Of a DNA stretch of 64,000 nt, positions 25,643 to 36,130 are shown one piece after another. The DNA lies in the NCBI GenBank assembly GCA_934500835.1, contig CAKSTR010000010.1:62001-126000 (forward strand), written 5' to 3'. The notes beneath the pieces are model-generated. The model saw only the letters and a list, made by a program, of their open reading frames with translations. It was not told the DNA's origin and searched no databases. The position numbers and the translations under genes were made by a program. The stretch is from an uncultured Paracoccaceae bacterium (GTDB lineage: Bacteria; Pseudomonadota; Alphaproteobacteria; Rhodobacterales; Rhodobacteraceae). Numbering within the stretch: position 1 is the stretch's first letter; every line of letters starts with the position of its first letter.

Positions 25643-26792
25643 GGAGGATTGGCAGCACGGAGGCTTTGGCGTCTATGTCCACTGGCCCTTCTGCAAGGCC
25701 AAATGCCCCTACTGCGACTTCAATTCCCACGTCCGCCAATCCGTTGATCAATCTGCCTGGGCCGACGCCTATTTGTCCGAGATTGACCGCACTGCTGCCG
25801 AAACCGGTCCCCGCGCTGTCCAATCCGTGTTCTTCGGCGGCGGAACGCCGTCCCTGATGGACCCCGCCCTTGTTGGCGCCATTCTGGACCGCATCGCCAG
25901 CCGCTGGTCCATGTCGAATGACGTCGAGATCACCCTTGAAGCCAACCCGACCTCGGTCGAGGCGGAACGCTTCCGCGGTTACCGCGACGCCGGTGTGAAC
26001 CGGCTTTCCCTTGGCATCCAGGCGCTGAACGACACAGATTTGCGCCGTCTCGGGCGTCAGCACTCCGCCGCCGAGGCGCTGGCGGCCCTTGCCCTGGCGC
26101 GTGAGACCTTCGGCCGCGTTTCCTGCGACCTGATCTATGCCCGGCAGGACCAGACTCTTGCCGGCTGGCAGGCAGAGCTGCGTCAGCTGCTGTCGCTTGG
26201 TCCTGACCACATGTCGCTGTATCAGCTGACGATCGAGGACGGCACAGCATTCGGCCGTCTCTTCACCGAAGGGAAACTGCGCGGCCTGCCCGACGAAGAC
26301 CTATCAGCCGAGATGTATGAGACAACCGCGGTGCTATGTGCCGAAGCCGGTCTGGACGCTTATGAAGTCTCTAACTATGCCAAAACCGGCTCGGAATCCC
26401 GTCACAACCTGATCTATTGGCGGATGGGCGACTATGCCGGTATCGGTCCTGGTGCCCATGGTCGGCTGACCTTGCCAACCGGACGCGTTGCCACCGCAAC
26501 CCTGCGCTCGCCCGAGGCGTGGCTTGCGGCCGCGGCAAAAGGCAATGGCGAGACTGACCGTGAATGCCTGACTGGCGAGGATCGCGCAGTCGAGTATCTG
26601 ATGATGTCGATGCGCCTGACCGAGGGCTGCGACTTGACACGCTTTGTGGATCTGCGCGGCAAGCCTCTGCCTGACGACCACCTTAACACGCTGATTCAAG
26701 ACGGTTTTCTGCTGCGCGACAAGAACCGGCTTATTGCCACGCCGAACGGCCGGCTGGTCCTGAACCGCCTGCTGCTGGAGCTTTGCTCTTAG
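25635..26792 (+). CDS. hemW: Heme chaperone HemW (radical SAM, CPO-like)
   Basis: A 385-residue radical SAM-fold protein related to coproporphyrinogen dehydrogenase. The 4Fe-4S motif FCKAKCPYCDF has C20, C24 and C27. FGGGTPSLM and LSLGIQALND are conserved SAM-site blocks. HemW-type members carry heme to target enzymes rather than oxidise porphyrinogen, though this cannot be proven here. The start is ambiguous because no ATG fits: GTG at 25635 overlaps the rdgB stop (GTGA) and TTG at 25626 is the alternative; both lie within or next to parS. Its stop shares TTAG with convergent parB. Confidence 0.9.
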   Translation: MKLEDWQHGGFGVYVHWPFCKAKCPYCDFNSHVRQSVDQSAWADAYLSEIDRTAAETGPRAVQSVFFGGGTPSLMDPALVGAILDRIASRWSMSNDVEITLEANPTSVEAERFRGYRDAGVNRLSLGIQALNDTDLRRLGRQHSAAEALAALALARETFGRVSCDLIYARQDQTLAGWQAELRQLLSLGPDHMSLYQLTIEDGTAFGRLFTEGKLRGLPDEDLSAEMYETTAVLCAEAGLDAYEVSNYAKTGSESRHNLIYWRMGDYAGIGPGAHGRLTLPTGRVATATLRSPEAWLAAAAKGNGETDRECLTGEDRAVEYLMMSMRLTEGCDLTRFVDLRGKPLPDDHLNTLIQDGFLLRDKNRLIATPNGRLVLNRLLLELCS

Positions 26793-27679
26793 CCCATCTC
26801 AACCGATACGGTGGACAGCGCCTGGCACAGACGGTCCAGATCGTCCAGCGACTTGAAACGCACAAGCAAGGACCCGGCCTGCCCGCCCGCCATATCGATC
26901 TGCACTTGCATTCCGAGATGCGCCGACAGATCGCCCTCCAGCGCCCTGGTGTCAGAATCCTTCTCGGCCGCCTTGTTAGAGCCGCTTTTTGCCGGTTTCT
27001 GCGCCCCGGTTTCACGCACAATCCGTTCGATGTCCCGCACAGAAAGGCCTTGCGCCACAACCCGGCGCGCCAGTGCTTCGGGGTCGGGCGTGCCGATGAC
27101 CGCGCGCGCGTGACCAGCCGAAATGCTGCCATCGCGCACCATCGCCTGCACACCATCCGGCAGCGCCAGAAGCCGCAGCAAGTTGGCGATATGGCTGCGG
27201 CTTTTCGACAGGGCCTCGGCGATTTTCTCCTGCGTGTGGCCAAAGCGGTCCATCAACTGCCGCAACCCCAGCGCCTCTTCAATGGCGTTCAGATCCTCCC
27301 GCTGGATATTCTCGATGATAGCAATTTCAAGGACTTCGGTGTCGTTCAGGTCACGAATGACCACCGGCACATCATGCGCCTGCGCCATCTGCGCCGCGCG
27401 CCAGCGCCGCTCGCCGGCGACAATCTCATAGCCATCGCCCTGTGGGCGTACAATCAGCGGCTGGATCACGCCCTTTTGCCGGATCGAGTCGGCCAGCGCC
27501 TGCAGCGCCTCCGGTTCGAAATCCTTGCGCGGCTGCAGCGGATTGGGCCGCAGCTTCTCGACCGCCAGCCTGGTATCCGCCCGACGGGGCGCCGATTCCG
27601 AAGTGGCCCCAAGGTTCACATCCGACATCAACGCCGAAAGCCCACGACCCAGACCCTTCTTCTCTGCTCGCTTCTCCAT
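26789..27679 (-). CDS. parB: Chromosome partitioning protein ParB
   Basis: A 296-residue CTP-dependent DNA clamp that binds parS. The N terminus KKGLGRGLSALM contacts ParA. The ParB/Srx domain (about 40-135) contains VAGERRWRAA and IIENIQREDLN, the CTP-binding boxes. A helix-turn-helix follows (TQEKIAEALSKSRSHIANLLR), then a C-terminal dimer domain. It lies three bases downstream of parA in the order rsmG-parA-parB. Two parS matches in the window are its likely binding sites. Confidence 0.97.
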   Translation of the reverse strand: MEKRAEKKGLGRGLSALMSDVNLGATSESAPRRADTRLAVEKLRPNPLQPRKDFEPEALQALADSIRQKGVIQPLIVRPQGDGYEIVAGERRWRAAQMAQAHDVPVVIRDLNDTEVLEIAIIENIQREDLNAIEEALGLRQLMDRFGHTQEKIAEALSKSRSHIANLLRLLALPDGVQAMVRDGSISAGHARAVIGTPDPEALARRVVAQGLSVRDIERIVRETGAQKPAKSGSNKAAEKDSDTRALEGDLSAHLGMQVQIDMAGGQAGSLLVRFKSLDDLDRLCQALSTVSVEMG

Positions 27680-27682
27680 CGC

Positions 27683-28483
27683 TTAACCCCTCAACCGCGT
27701 CGCAATCTCTGCCGTCAACGCCCGGTAGGCCTCGGCCCCTTTTGACGCGCCGTCATAGGCCAACACGGGAAGCGCGTGCGACGGCGCCTCGCTGACCCGG
27801 ACATTGCGCGGTATCACCGTGTCAAAGACCAGCTCACCCAGGTTGTCGCGGGCATCCGTCTCGACTTGCTGGGCCAAGTTGTTGCGTCCGTCATACATGG
27901 TCAACACAACACCTTCGATCCGCAGGTTCGGATTGGCCGAGCGCCGCACGTCGCGGATGGTCAGCAACAGTTGGCTAAGCCCCTCCAGCGCAAAGAACTC
28001 ACTCTGCAACGGCACCAGAACGGAATGCGCCGCGACCAGTGCATTCACAGTCAGGAGACTCAGCGAAGGCGGGCAATCAATCAGCACGACATCGAAGGAA
28101 AACCTGTCAATCTCGGGCTGCCGCAGCGCATCGTGCAGCAGGAAACTGCGTTTCTCGTTGGCAACCAGATCGATGTCGGCCGAGGCGAGGTCCGAGTTGG
28201 CCGGCGAGATCCAGAGATTGTCGATGTTGCTGGCGCGGATCACATCCCCGACCTGGGCCTCGGCCAGAAGCAGGTCATATGTTGTGGTCTTGCGATCCTT
28301 CGTCGCAACACCAAGGCCGGTCGAGGCATTGCCTTGCGGATCAAGATCGACCAGCAGCACGCGGTAGCCCAATTCGACCAGCCCGGCAGCCAGATTGATT
28401 GCCGTTGTGGTCTTGCCCACGCCCCCCTTCTGGTTGGCAATGGCGATGACGTGGCCGGGCGGCTTCGGAGCGAGGTCAGACAC
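27683..28483 (-). CDS. parA: Chromosome partitioning ATPase ParA
   Basis: A 266-residue deviant Walker ATPase that drives segregation of the ParB-parS complex. The signature motif NQKGGVGKTT is at residues 17-26, followed by VDLDPQGNAS and IDCPPSLSLLT. The start overlaps the rsmG end by eight bases and parB follows three bases later, so rsmG-parA-parB is one unit. Confidence 0.97.
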   Translation of the reverse strand: MSDLAPKPPGHVIAIANQKGGVGKTTTAINLAAGLVELGYRVLLVDLDPQGNASTGLGVATKDRKTTTYDLLLAEAQVGDVIRASNIDNLWISPANSDLASADIDLVANEKRSFLLHDALRQPEIDRFSFDVVLIDCPPSLSLLTVNALVAAHSVLVPLQSEFFALEGLSQLLLTIRDVRRSANPNLRIEGVVLTMYDGRNNLAQQVETDARDNLGELVFDTVIPRNVRVSEAPSHALPVLAYDGASKGAEAYRALTAEIATRLRG

Positions 28484-29084
28484 GGCGCAGATTCCTCAGG
28501 ACAAGCAGGGCAGATCCCTTATGGCCCGGATTCTCTGGCGCCTCCAGATCGAACTGCCAATCTCGCCGCGCTGCCGCAACTTCGTCGGCAAAACGTTCGC
28601 CTTTCGGGAAAAGACATGTGCCGCCGGGCGCAAGATGCCGCTCGGCCAGCCCGCACAGCGCATCAAGCGACGCCAGCGCACGTGCCGAGATGACATCAGC
28701 CCCCAAAGGCGCCAACGATTCGACCCGTTCGCTGCGCACATCGACTGACAGGCCCAGATGCCGCGCCGCTTCTCGCAAAAATGTCGCCTTTCTCAGGTCT
28801 GATTCAACCAGAATCATCCGCGTTGCCGCCCCTTGATCCTGAAGAACAATTGCAACAACCAGGCCGGGGAAGCCGCCACCGGCCCCGAAATCTGCCCAGA
28901 TCTTCGCAGGCGGCGCATTCCGCGCCACAAACACTGAATCTTCGATATGCCGAACCCAGAAATCGGCCAGTGTCGACTTGGCGACCAGGTTGATCCGCGG
29001 GTTCCACTTTTCGACAAGAGCTTGAAAAAGCTGAAACCTCTCCAGCGCCGCAGCGCTGATGCCGACGCCGCAAATCTCTGGCAT
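28476..29084 (-). CDS. rsmG: 16S rRNA (guanine-N7)-methyltransferase RsmG
   Basis: A 202-residue SAM-dependent enzyme that methylates G527 of 16S rRNA. The SAM site ADFGAGGGFPGLVVAI lies near residues 64-79, and NLVAKSTLADFWVRHIEDS is the conserved substrate-side segment. The ATG shares one base with the mnmG stop (TGATG), indicating translational coupling in the classical gidA-gidB-parA-parB order. Confidence 0.96.
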   Translation of the reverse strand: MPEICGVGISAAALERFQLFQALVEKWNPRINLVAKSTLADFWVRHIEDSVFVARNAPPAKIWADFGAGGGFPGLVVAIVLQDQGAATRMILVESDLRKATFLREAARHLGLSVDVRSERVESLAPLGADVISARALASLDALCGLAERHLAPGGTCLFPKGERFADEVAAARRDWQFDLEAPENPGHKGSALLVLRNLRRV

Positions 29085-30955
29085 CAGCTGGCCTTCCGCC
29101 CGCGATCCTTGCGCAGATTCGCCAGAATCAGCGTGATTGCCGCCGGAGTCATCCCTTCGATCTGCATCGCCTGATGAATGTTCTCGGGTCTGTTGCGCAG
29201 CAATTTGCCTTTCAACTCCGTCGACAAGCCGGACAAAGCCCCGAAGTCGAAGCTTTCCGGAATCACAACCGCTTCCGACCGACGGATGTCTTCCGCATCC
29301 GCCGTCTGCCGGTCGGCATACTGCGCATAAAGCGCCTCAATTTCCGCCTGACGACGAATCCCTTCATCCCAAGTGAAGGGCGGATCCAAGAGTGGATCAA
29401 GGTGTTCCGCCAAATACTCCGGCATGCCCATCAGATCGAAAGCGGACCGCCGCGCACCGTCCTGGCTGACAACAAAGCCGGAATTGCGCAGGTCCCTTGG
29501 CGTGAAACTTTGGGATTTGAGCGCGTCAATCGCCTCGCTCAGCGAAGCCGCCTTTTCTTCGAACGCGCGCTTCCGCTCATCGCGCACACAGCCAAAGGCC
29601 AAGCCGAGGGGTGTCAGCCTTTGATCGGCGTTGTCGGCCCGCAGCGACAGCCGGAATTCGGCCCGCGAGGTGAACATGCGATAAGGTTCCGTCACGCCCC
29701 GCCGCGTCAGATCGTCAATCATCACACCGATATAGCTGTTTGACCGCGAAAGACGCAGTTCCTCGCGCCCTTGCGCCATCGCCGCAGCGTTCAACCCGGC
29801 AACAAGCCCCTGCGCCGCGGCTTCTTCATATCCCGTCGTGCCGTTGATCTGCCCGGCCAGGAACAAGCCTGGCATGGCCTTGCTTTCCAGCGTGTTGCGC
29901 AGATCGCGGGGATCCAGATAGTCATATTCGATTGCATAGCCTGGCTGCGTGATCACTGCCCGCTCAAGCCCGGCAATGGTCTGGATGTAGGCCAGCTGCA
30001 CCTCAGCAGGAAGCGAGGTCGAGATGCCGTTCGGGTACACCGTATCATCGTCCAGACCTTCCGGCTCAAGAAACACCTGATGGCTGGACTTGTCGGCAAA
30101 ACGCACCACTTTATCCTCGATCGAGGGGCAGTAGCGCGGGCCTACGCCCTCGATATGGCCACCATACATCGCGGATTTCTCCAGGTTTTCACGGATGATC
30201 TGATGCGTCGCATCGCTTGTATGTGTAATCCCGCAGGAGATTTGCCGCGCAATCGGCGCCCTGTGCATGAAGGACAGAAGCACTGGTTCATCATCTGCCC
30301 GCTGCATTTCAAGACGAGCCCAGTCGATCGTCTTGCCATCCAGACGCGGCGGCGTGCCCGTCTTCAGCCGACCAGTCCGCAGGCCCAGGCCCTTGATCTG
30401 CTGCGCAAGCTTCACCGAAGCCGGATCGCCGACCCGGCCGCCTTCGCTCCGCTTGTCGCCGATATGCAGGATCCCGTTGAGAAATGTGCCCGTCGTCAGA
30501 ACAACGGCATCGGCCGAAAGAACAGACCCATCCGCCAGGGCAACACCGCAGGCTTTGCCTTGACGGATGATCAGCTCTGCTGCTTCACCCTCAACGATGT
30601 GAAGCAATTCTTCGCGCGACAACAGGTCTTGCACCGCGAGACGGTACAGCTTTCTGTCAGCCTGCGTCCGCGGCCCCTGCACGGCCGGGCCTTTCCGCCT
30701 GTTCAGAAGCCGGAACTGGATCCCCGCCCTGTCGCCCGCCAGGCCCATGATGCCGTCCATTGCATCGATCTCACGCACGAGATGCCCTTTGCCCAGGCCC
30801 CCAATGGCCGGATTGCAGGACATGACGCCGATCTTGGCCGCGCTCATCGTCAAAAGCGCCGTCCGTGCGCCTGCTCTGGCTGATGCAGCGGCTGCTTCGG
30901 CGCCAGCATGGCCACCACCAACAACGATGACTTCGAAGTGTTTCACGTGAAACAT
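29084..30955 (-). CDS. mnmG: tRNA uridine-5-carboxymethylaminomethyl enzyme MnmG (GidA)
   Basis: A 623-residue FAD protein that, with MnmE, modifies the wobble uridine of several tRNAs. The FAD-binding GGGHAG motif is at residues 13-18, followed by [18 protein letters not shown] and [16 protein letters not shown]. The C-terminal helical domain is complete. The first codons (MFHVKH) encode a perfect parS site. Two bases separate it from mnmE. Confidence 0.97.
   Translation of the reverse strand: MFHVKHFEVIVVGGGHAGAEAAAASARAGARTALLTMSAAKIGVMSCNPAIGGLGKGHLVREIDAMDGIMGLAGDRAGIQFRLLNRRKGPAVQGPRTQADRKLYRLAVQDLLSREELLHIVEGEAAELIIRQGKACGVALADGSVLSADAVVLTTGTFLNGILHIGDKRSEGGRVGDPASVKLAQQIKGLGLRTGRLKTGTPPRLDGKTIDWARLEMQRADDEPVLLSFMHRAPIARQISCGITHTSDATHQIIRENLEKSAMYGGHIEGVGPRYCPSIEDKVVRFADKSSHQVFLEPEGLDDDTVYPNGISTSLPAEVQLAYIQTIAGLERAVITQPGYAIEYDYLDPRDLRNTLESKAMPGLFLAGQINGTTGYEEAAAQGLVAGLNAAAMAQGREELRLSRSNSYIGVMIDDLTRRGVTEPYRMFTSRAEFRLSLRADNADQRLTPLGLAFGCVRDERKRAFEEKAASLSEAIDALKSQSFTPRDLRNSGFVVSQDGARRSAFDLMGMPEYLAEHLDPLLDPPFTWDEGIRRQAEIEALYAQYADRQTADAEDIRRSEAVVIPESFDFGALSGLSTELKGKLLRNRPENIHQAMQIEGMTPAAITLILANLRKDRGRKAS
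30939..30954. promoter_or_regulatory. parS: parS centromere site 2 (perfect match)
   Basis: TGTTTCACGTGAAACA, a 16/16 match to the parS consensus, sited across the mnmG start codon region. Its position about 2.7 kb from the proposed oriC and 2.5 kb from parA is typical of origin-proximal centromeres. Confidence 0.95.
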
Positions 30956-30957
30956 CC

Positions 30958-32244
30958 TTACTTGCCGATGCAGAAGCTGGAGAAGATCTCGTCCAGCACA
31001 TCCTCGACATCGACGCGGCCAATCAAGGAATCCAGCGCGCGGATCGCTTGCCGCAAATGTTCTGCTGCAAGCTCAACGCGGTCGGGCCCTGCAAATACTT
31101 CACTTCGCGCTGAATCCAAAGCCCGAATCGCGCGCGTGACTGCTTCAAGATGTCGTGCCCTGTTGATCGTGGCCGTAGACGCCATCCTGCTGTCCAGTGC
31201 GGCGCCAATCGCATCAATTAACGCGGGCAACCCCTGCCCCGTCTTGCCCGAAACAGCCAGCCCGTTCGCAGGCGCCAGGTCGGCTTTGCCGCGAACGAAC
31301 AGATCGCCGGGACGTGGGGTGACCAGCGGCACATCGTCGCCATCCAACAGAAACACACGCAAGTCCGCCGCGGACGCGCGATCGATCGTCCGGCCTATGC
31401 CAATCTTCTCGATCTCATCATCTGTCTCGCGCAGGCCGGCCGTGTCCAATACTGTCACTGGCAGGCCCAGGATCGACATTCGCACTTCGATCACATCACG
31501 CGTCGTGCCTGCAATCGTCGAGGTGATCGCCGCATCGCGCCCCGCCAAGGCATTGAGCAGGGTAGATTTTCCTGCGTTCGGCCGGCCGACGAGCGCGACT
31601 TCGAACCCGTCGCGCAACCGTTCTGCGGCGTCATAACCGCGAACTTCGGAACCAAGGTCCTGCAGCACCGATTGCAGCAGCGCGCTCACTTCCGGCACGA
31701 CGTCGACAGGAACGTCTTCTTCGACAAAATCAATCGTTGCTTCGATAAGCGATGCCGCCCGCACGAGAGAGACGCGCCAGCTTTCTGCCAGCTGCCGAAG
31801 CCGGCCTTGCATTAGCCCCACCGCATGGCGGCGCTGCGCTTCGGTTTCGGCTTCGATCAGATCGGCAAGACCTTCGACTTGCCCCAGGTCCAGCTGCCCG
31901 TTCTCCAGCGCACGCCGCGTGAACTCGCCCGCCTCGGCTGCCCGTAAACCGGGCTGTGCGGACAGGGCGGACAGCACGGCAGAAAGCACTGCCTGACTGC
32001 CATGCAGATGAAGCTCGACTGAATCCTCTCCCGTGAAGCTTGCGCCTTCGGCAAAGGTCAACACAAGGGCTTGGTCCAGAACCTCGCCATCCCACGAGAT
32101 ATGCCGGAGTGAGGCCCGCCGAACATCCGGCACGGCGCCGCACAGTACCTCGCAAGCGGCGAAAGCCTGAGGCCCCGAGATGCGGACCACCGAGACGCCA
32201 GCCCTGCCGCGGGCCGAAGCCAGCGCATAGATCGTGTCCCGCAT
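30958..32244 (-). CDS. mnmE: tRNA modification GTPase MnmE
   Basis: A 428-residue GTPase partner of MnmG. It has an N-terminal folate-binding domain ([22 protein letters not shown]), central helices and an inserted G domain with [14 protein letters not shown] and [11 protein letters not shown], ending in the invariant FCIGK that carries the C-terminal cysteine. It is 13 bp downstream of rho on the same strand, so rho-mnmE-mnmG-rsmG-parA-parB may be co-transcribed away from the origin. Confidence 0.97.
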   Translation of the reverse strand: MRDTIYALASARGRAGVSVVRISGPQAFAACEVLCGAVPDVRRASLRHISWDGEVLDQALVLTFAEGASFTGEDSVELHLHGSQAVLSAVLSALSAQPGLRAAEAGEFTRRALENGQLDLGQVEGLADLIEAETEAQRRHAVGLMQGRLRQLAESWRVSLVRAASLIEATIDFVEEDVPVDVVPEVSALLQSVLQDLGSEVRGYDAAERLRDGFEVALVGRPNAGKSTLLNALAGRDAAITSTIAGTTRDVIEVRMSILGLPVTVLDTAGLRETDDEIEKIGIGRTIDRASAADLRVFLLDGDDVPLVTPRPGDLFVRGKADLAPANGLAVSGKTGQGLPALIDAIGAALDSRMASTATINRARHLEAVTRAIRALDSARSEVFAGPDRVELAAEHLRQAIRALDSLIGRVDVEDVLDEIFSSFCIGK

Positions 32245-32257
32245 GGCCCTGCCTCGA

Positions 32258-33526
32258 TCAGGTGTTCATCGAGTCGAAGAACTCGGAATTCGTCTTGGTC
32301 TGCTTCAGTTTCGAGATCAGGAACTCGATCGCATCGGTCGTGCCCATCGGGTTCAGGATGCGGCGCAGCACATAGGTCTTTTGCAGGTCGGTTTTCTCGA
32401 CCAGAAGATCCTCTTTCCGGGTGCCGGACTTCAGGATGTCCATCGCCGGGAACACGCGCTTGTCCGCAACCTTGCGGTCCAGAACGATTTCCGAGTTGCC
32501 GGTGCCCTTGAACTCTTCAAAGATCACCTCGTCCATCCGGCTGCCGGTGTCGATCAGCGCCGTCGCGATAATGGTCAGCGATCCGCCTTCCTCGATATTC
32601 CGGGCAGCACCGAAGAAGCGCTTCGGCCGTTGCAGCGCGTTGGCATCCACGCCGCCGGTCAGCACCTTGCCCGAGGACGGAACCACGGTGTTGAAGGCGC
32701 GGCCCAGACGGGTGATCGAGTCGAGCAGGATGACAACATCGCGCTTGTGCTCAACCAGTCGCTTGGCCTTCTCGATGACCATCTCGGCCACCGCCACGTG
32801 CCGCGTCGCAGGCTCGTCGAAGGTCGAGGACACAACCTCCCCCTTCACGCTTCGCTGCATGTCGGTCACCTCTTCGGGGCGCTCGTCGATCAGCAGAACG
32901 ATCAGATAGCATTCCGGGTGGTTCGCCGCGACAGACCGCGCGATATTCTGCAACAGAACCGTCTTGCCGGTGCGCGGCGGCGCCACGATCAGCGCCCGCT
33001 GGCCCTTGCCGATCGGCGCCACCAGGTCGATGATCCGGGCCGAACGGTCCTTGATCGTCGGGTCCTCGATTTCCATCTTCAGCCGTTCATCGGGATAAAG
33101 CGGCGTCAGGTTGTCGAAGTGCACCTTGTGCTTTGCGCGCTCGGGATCGTCGAAATTGATCCGTGTCGCCTTCACAAGGCTGAAGTAACGCTCGGTCTCG
33201 GACGGCGCCTTGATCACGCCTTCGATGGAATCCCCTGTCCGCAGCGAGAACTGGCGGATCATGTCGGGGCTGACATAGATGTCATCGGGGCCGGGCAGAT
33301 AGTTGGCTTCCGGGCTGCGCAGGAAGCCGAAGCCGTCCTGCAGCACCTCAAGCACGCCATCGCCGCCGATTTCGAACCCTTCCTCGGCATGTTCCTTCAG
33401 GATCTGGAACATCATCTCGCCCTTCCGCATCGAAGGGGCGTTCTCGATCTCCCATTCCTCGGCCATGGCCAGCAGATCAGCCGGCGTCTTCGCCTTGAGG
33501 TCAGAGAGGTTCAAGCGTTCGGTCAT
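32258..33526 (-). CDS. rho: Transcription termination factor Rho
   Basis: A 422-residue hexameric RNA helicase. It has an N-terminal Rho_N helix region ([20 protein letters not shown]), an RNA-binding cold-shock-like domain ([20 protein letters not shown]) and the ATPase domain with [15 protein letters not shown] (about residue 180) and [15 protein letters not shown]. The start at 33526 is set by AAGGA eight bases upstream and by homology; the frame extends to 33613. It is the first gene left of the proposed oriC. Confidence 0.97.
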   Translation of the reverse strand: MTERLNLSDLKAKTPADLLAMAEEWEIENAPSMRKGEMMFQILKEHAEEGFEIGGDGVLEVLQDGFGFLRSPEANYLPGPDDIYVSPDMIRQFSLRTGDSIEGVIKAPSETERYFSLVKATRINFDDPERAKHKVHFDNLTPLYPDERLKMEIEDPTIKDRSARIIDLVAPIGKGQRALIVAPPRTGKTVLLQNIARSVAANHPECYLIVLLIDERPEEVTDMQRSVKGEVVSSTFDEPATRHVAVAEMVIEKAKRLVEHKRDVVILLDSITRLGRAFNTVVPSSGKVLTGGVDANALQRPKRFFGAARNIEEGGSLTIIATALIDTGSRMDEVIFEEFKGTGNSEIVLDRKVADKRVFPAMDILKSGTRKEDLLVEKTDLQKTYVLRRILNPMGTTDAIEFLISKLKQTKTNSEFFDSMNT

Positions 33527-33613
33527 TGCATATCCTTGGACAGAGATCGCCCTTGGGGGCAGCCTGTCGGTATTCTCGGGAAGGGAAAAGCGATGGGTCG
33601 GACGACCCTGCAC

Positions 33614-34113
33614 CGCAGCACCTAAGCGCCATGGAGCTGAAAGTCAACGGTGGCCTGAGGAACGCCGGCCTGGCCGAAGCTCCGATCCTCGGGCATAGCC
33701 ACCCTCTTCTTTCTATAAGAAAAGAAAAAAGAAGAAATGATGATGTTGGGTCTGTGGATATCGGGATTTCCGTGTTTCTACCGCAGCTTCTCCACAAGCT
33801 GAAACGGCTGGGGAAAACTGCGGGAAAACAATGGCGCCCGACCGGCAGGTTAGAAAAATAAAAAAACTATCAGTATGTTACATGAAGTGCCGACGAAATT
33901 TCATCCACAATCCGGCCCCGTGGACAGCGCAGCCTGCCAGGGTGCTGTCCCAAGGGGCGTGACAACGGCATCCACAGCGGGATACTTCTGGCACGGGCTG
34001 CCGATCTGACCACAGGCCAGGCGGCCAATCCTTGAACCTGCCGATTGACCCCCGGCCCATGACCGGGAACAAAGCGGAACTATCCCCAAGCCTGCCCCCA
34101 GAGCCCGGTCCAG
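33614..34113. other. oriC: Candidate chromosomal replication origin (oriC)
   Basis: This is the largest gene-free stretch in the window (33527-34113, 587 bp). It has two AT-rich tracts (33713-33740 and 33851-33882) unlike the high-GC surroundings. DnaA-box-like nonamers compared with TTATCCACA: TGTGGATAT at 33753-33761 (8/9, minus orientation), TTCTCCACA at 33788-33796 (8/9), TCATCCACA at 33901-33909 (8/9), GCATCCACA at 33968-33976 (7/9) and CTATCCCCA at 34080-34088 (7/9). Genes diverge from it: rho to parB leftward, maf to dnaQ rightward. In Caulobacter and relatives the origin lies next to the same maf-aroE-coaE-dnaQ block. No dnaA gene is in the window. Confidence 0.75.
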
Positions 34114-34704
34114 ATGATCACCCTCGCCTCCGCCTCGGAAATCCGCTTGTCGCTGCTGAAGGCCGCCAACATCCCCGCCACCGCCCGCCCGGCCCGAATC
34201 GACGAAGAGGCGATCCGGCAGGCGCTGGAGGCCGAAGGCGCATCGCCCCGCGATCTGGCCGATACCCTGGCCGAGATGAAGGCCCGCAAGATCGCCGAGC
34301 GTGATCCGGCCGCGCTGGTCCTTGGCTGCGATCAGGTGCTGGAGATGAAGCGCCGCATCTTCGCCAAACCCGAAACGCCCGATGAGGCCCGCAACCAGTT
34401 GCGCGACCTGCGTGGCCAGACTCACCGGCTGCTCTCTGCCATGGTGCTGTATGAAAACGGCCAGCCGGTCTGGCGCCATGTCGGCGAGGCGCGGTTGACC
34501 ATGCGCGACATCTCGGACAGCTATCTGGATGACTATGTTTTCCGCAACTGGGAAAGCATCCGCCACGCCGTCGGGTGCTACAAGCTCGAGGAAGAGGGTG
34601 TCCGGCTGTTTTCCGCCATCGAAGGCGACCATTTCACCATTCTGGGCCTGCCGCTTCTGCCCCTGCTATCATATCTAGGCATCCGAGGATTGATCCCAGC
34701 ATGA
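34114..34704 (+). CDS. Maf-family nucleotide pyrophosphatase
   Basis: A 196-residue Maf protein that hydrolyses non-canonical nucleoside triphosphates. The N-terminal signature [19 protein letters not shown] and the [11 protein letters not shown] and [11 protein letters not shown] blocks are present. It resembles the YceF-like branch rather than the dTTPase YhdE branch, but I am not sure of the substrate. It is the first gene right of the proposed origin and overlaps aroE by four bases. Confidence 0.88.
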   Translation: MITLASASEIRLSLLKAANIPATARPARIDEEAIRQALEAEGASPRDLADTLAEMKARKIAERDPAALVLGCDQVLEMKRRIFAKPETPDEARNQLRDLRGQTHRLLSAMVLYENGQPVWRHVGEARLTMRDISDSYLDDYVFRNWESIRHAVGCYKLEEEGVRLFSAIEGDHFTILGLPLLPLLSYLGIRGLIPA

Positions 34705-35540
34705 CCGATCACCCGCGTATTCCCCTGGCCGGCGTCCTTGGCCATCCGATTGCCCATAGCCGCAGCCCCGCGCTGCATGGCTATTGGCTGCGTCGTTACG
34801 GGCTGAAGGGGTTCTATATTCCCATCGATGTTGCGCCGATGGACCTTGCCGCAGTGGTGCGCACCCTGCCCCGCATGGGCTTTGTCGGGGTCAACGTAAC
34901 GATCCCGCATAAAGAGGCGATCCTGCAGATTGCCGACATCATCACGGACCGCGCCGCGTTGATCGGGGCGGCCAACACGCTGATCTTCCGTGCTGACGGC
35001 AAGATCCATGCCGACAACACCGACGGCACCGGATTCCTGGCCAACCTGCGCCAACACGCCCCGGCCTGGCAGCCTCAGCTTGGCCCCGCCGCCGTGCTTG
35101 GTGCGGGCGGTGCCGCCCGCGCAGTGGTGGCCGCCCTGATCGAGGCCGGCGTGCCCGAGATCCGCCTTGCCAACCGCACCCGGCCGCGGGCCGAGGCATT
35201 GCGGTCTGATTTCGGCGCCAAGGTCGTGGTTTTCGACTGGGTTCAGGCCGGGAGCATGCTGGAAGACTGCGCCACGGTGGTCAACACCACCTCGCTTGGC
35301 ATGACCGGAAAGCCGGACCTGAAGATCGCCATGGACCGGCTGGACCCCAAGGCGCTGGTCAATGACCTGGTCTATGTCCCACTGAAAACCCAGTTCCTGA
35401 TCGAGGCCGAAGAGATCGGCTGCACCGTGGTCGATGGACTGGGCATGCTGCTTCACCAGGCCGCCCCGGGGTTCGAGCGCTGGTTCGGCCAGAAGCCCGA
35501 TGTGGATGAGGCCACCCGCCACGCGGTTCTGGCCCAATGA
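34701..35540 (+). CDS. aroE: Shikimate dehydrogenase
   Basis: A 279-residue enzyme reducing 3-dehydroshikimate with NADPH in aromatic amino-acid synthesis. It shows [16 protein letters not shown] (substrate serines), [11 protein letters not shown] with the catalytic lysine, DNTDGTGF with its Asp, and the nucleotide loop [11 protein letters not shown]. The ATG at 34701 overlaps the maf stop; the longer upstream frame lacks support. It overlaps coaE by four bases. Confidence 0.96.
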   Translation: MTDHPRIPLAGVLGHPIAHSRSPALHGYWLRRYGLKGFYIPIDVAPMDLAAVVRTLPRMGFVGVNVTIPHKEAILQIADIITDRAALIGAANTLIFRADGKIHADNTDGTGFLANLRQHAPAWQPQLGPAAVLGAGGAARAVVAALIEAGVPEIRLANRTRPRAEALRSDFGAKVVVFDWVQAGSMLEDCATVVNTTSLGMTGKPDLKIAMDRLDPKALVNDLVYVPLKTQFLIEAEEIGCTVVDGLGMLLHQAAPGFERWFGQKPDVDEATRHAVLAQ

Positions 35541-36130
35541 AGCCGTTCCGGCTGGGACTGACCGGCTCCATCGGTATGGGCAAAAGCACCACGGCGCAGA
35601 TGTTCGCGGATGAAGGCGTTCCGGTCTGGGATGCGGATGCCGCTGTGCATCGCCTTTATGCGCCGGGCGGGGCGGCTGCGCTGGCGCTGGCCACTGCCCT
35701 GCCCGGGTCTCTGGATGCCCGGGGCGGCGTGGATCGCGCCGCGCTGAAGGCGATGATCGCCGCCGATGCGTCTGTGCTGGACCGGCTGAACGCCATCGTC
35801 CATCCGCTTGTTGCCGCAGACCGCGCCGCCTTTCTGGCGGCGGCCACGGCGCCCATCGTCCTTCTCGACATTCCGCTGCTGTTCGAATCCGGGCTGGAGA
35901 GCGACTGCGATGCCGTCGCCGTCGCAACGGCCCCCGCCGAGGTTCAGCGCGCCCGCGTTCTGGCCCGTGAAACCATGACTCCCGCCATGTTCGAGACGAT
36001 TCTGGCCCGCCAGCTGCCCGATGCCGAAAAGCGCCGCCGCGCGGATTACATCATCGAGACTCTGACCCTTGAAGATGCCCGTGCGGCGGTGAAACATGTG
36101 TTGAACGACATCAGGGCCCGCCATGCGTGA
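35537..36130 (+). CDS. coaE: Dephospho-CoA kinase
   Basis: A 197-residue kinase for the final step of CoA synthesis. The P-loop [12 protein letters not shown] is at residues 7-18, followed by [12 protein letters not shown] and the [11 protein letters not shown] block. It overlaps aroE by four and dnaQ by eight bases, in a conserved maf-aroE-coaE-dnaQ operon. Confidence 0.96.
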   Translation: MKPFRLGLTGSIGMGKSTTAQMFADEGVPVWDADAAVHRLYAPGGAAALALATALPGSLDARGGVDRAALKAMIAADASVLDRLNAIVHPLVAADRAAFLAAATAPIVLLDIPLLFESGLESDCDAVAVATAPAEVQRARVLARETMTPAMFETILARQLPDAEKRRRADYIIETLTLEDARAAVKHVLNDIRARHA

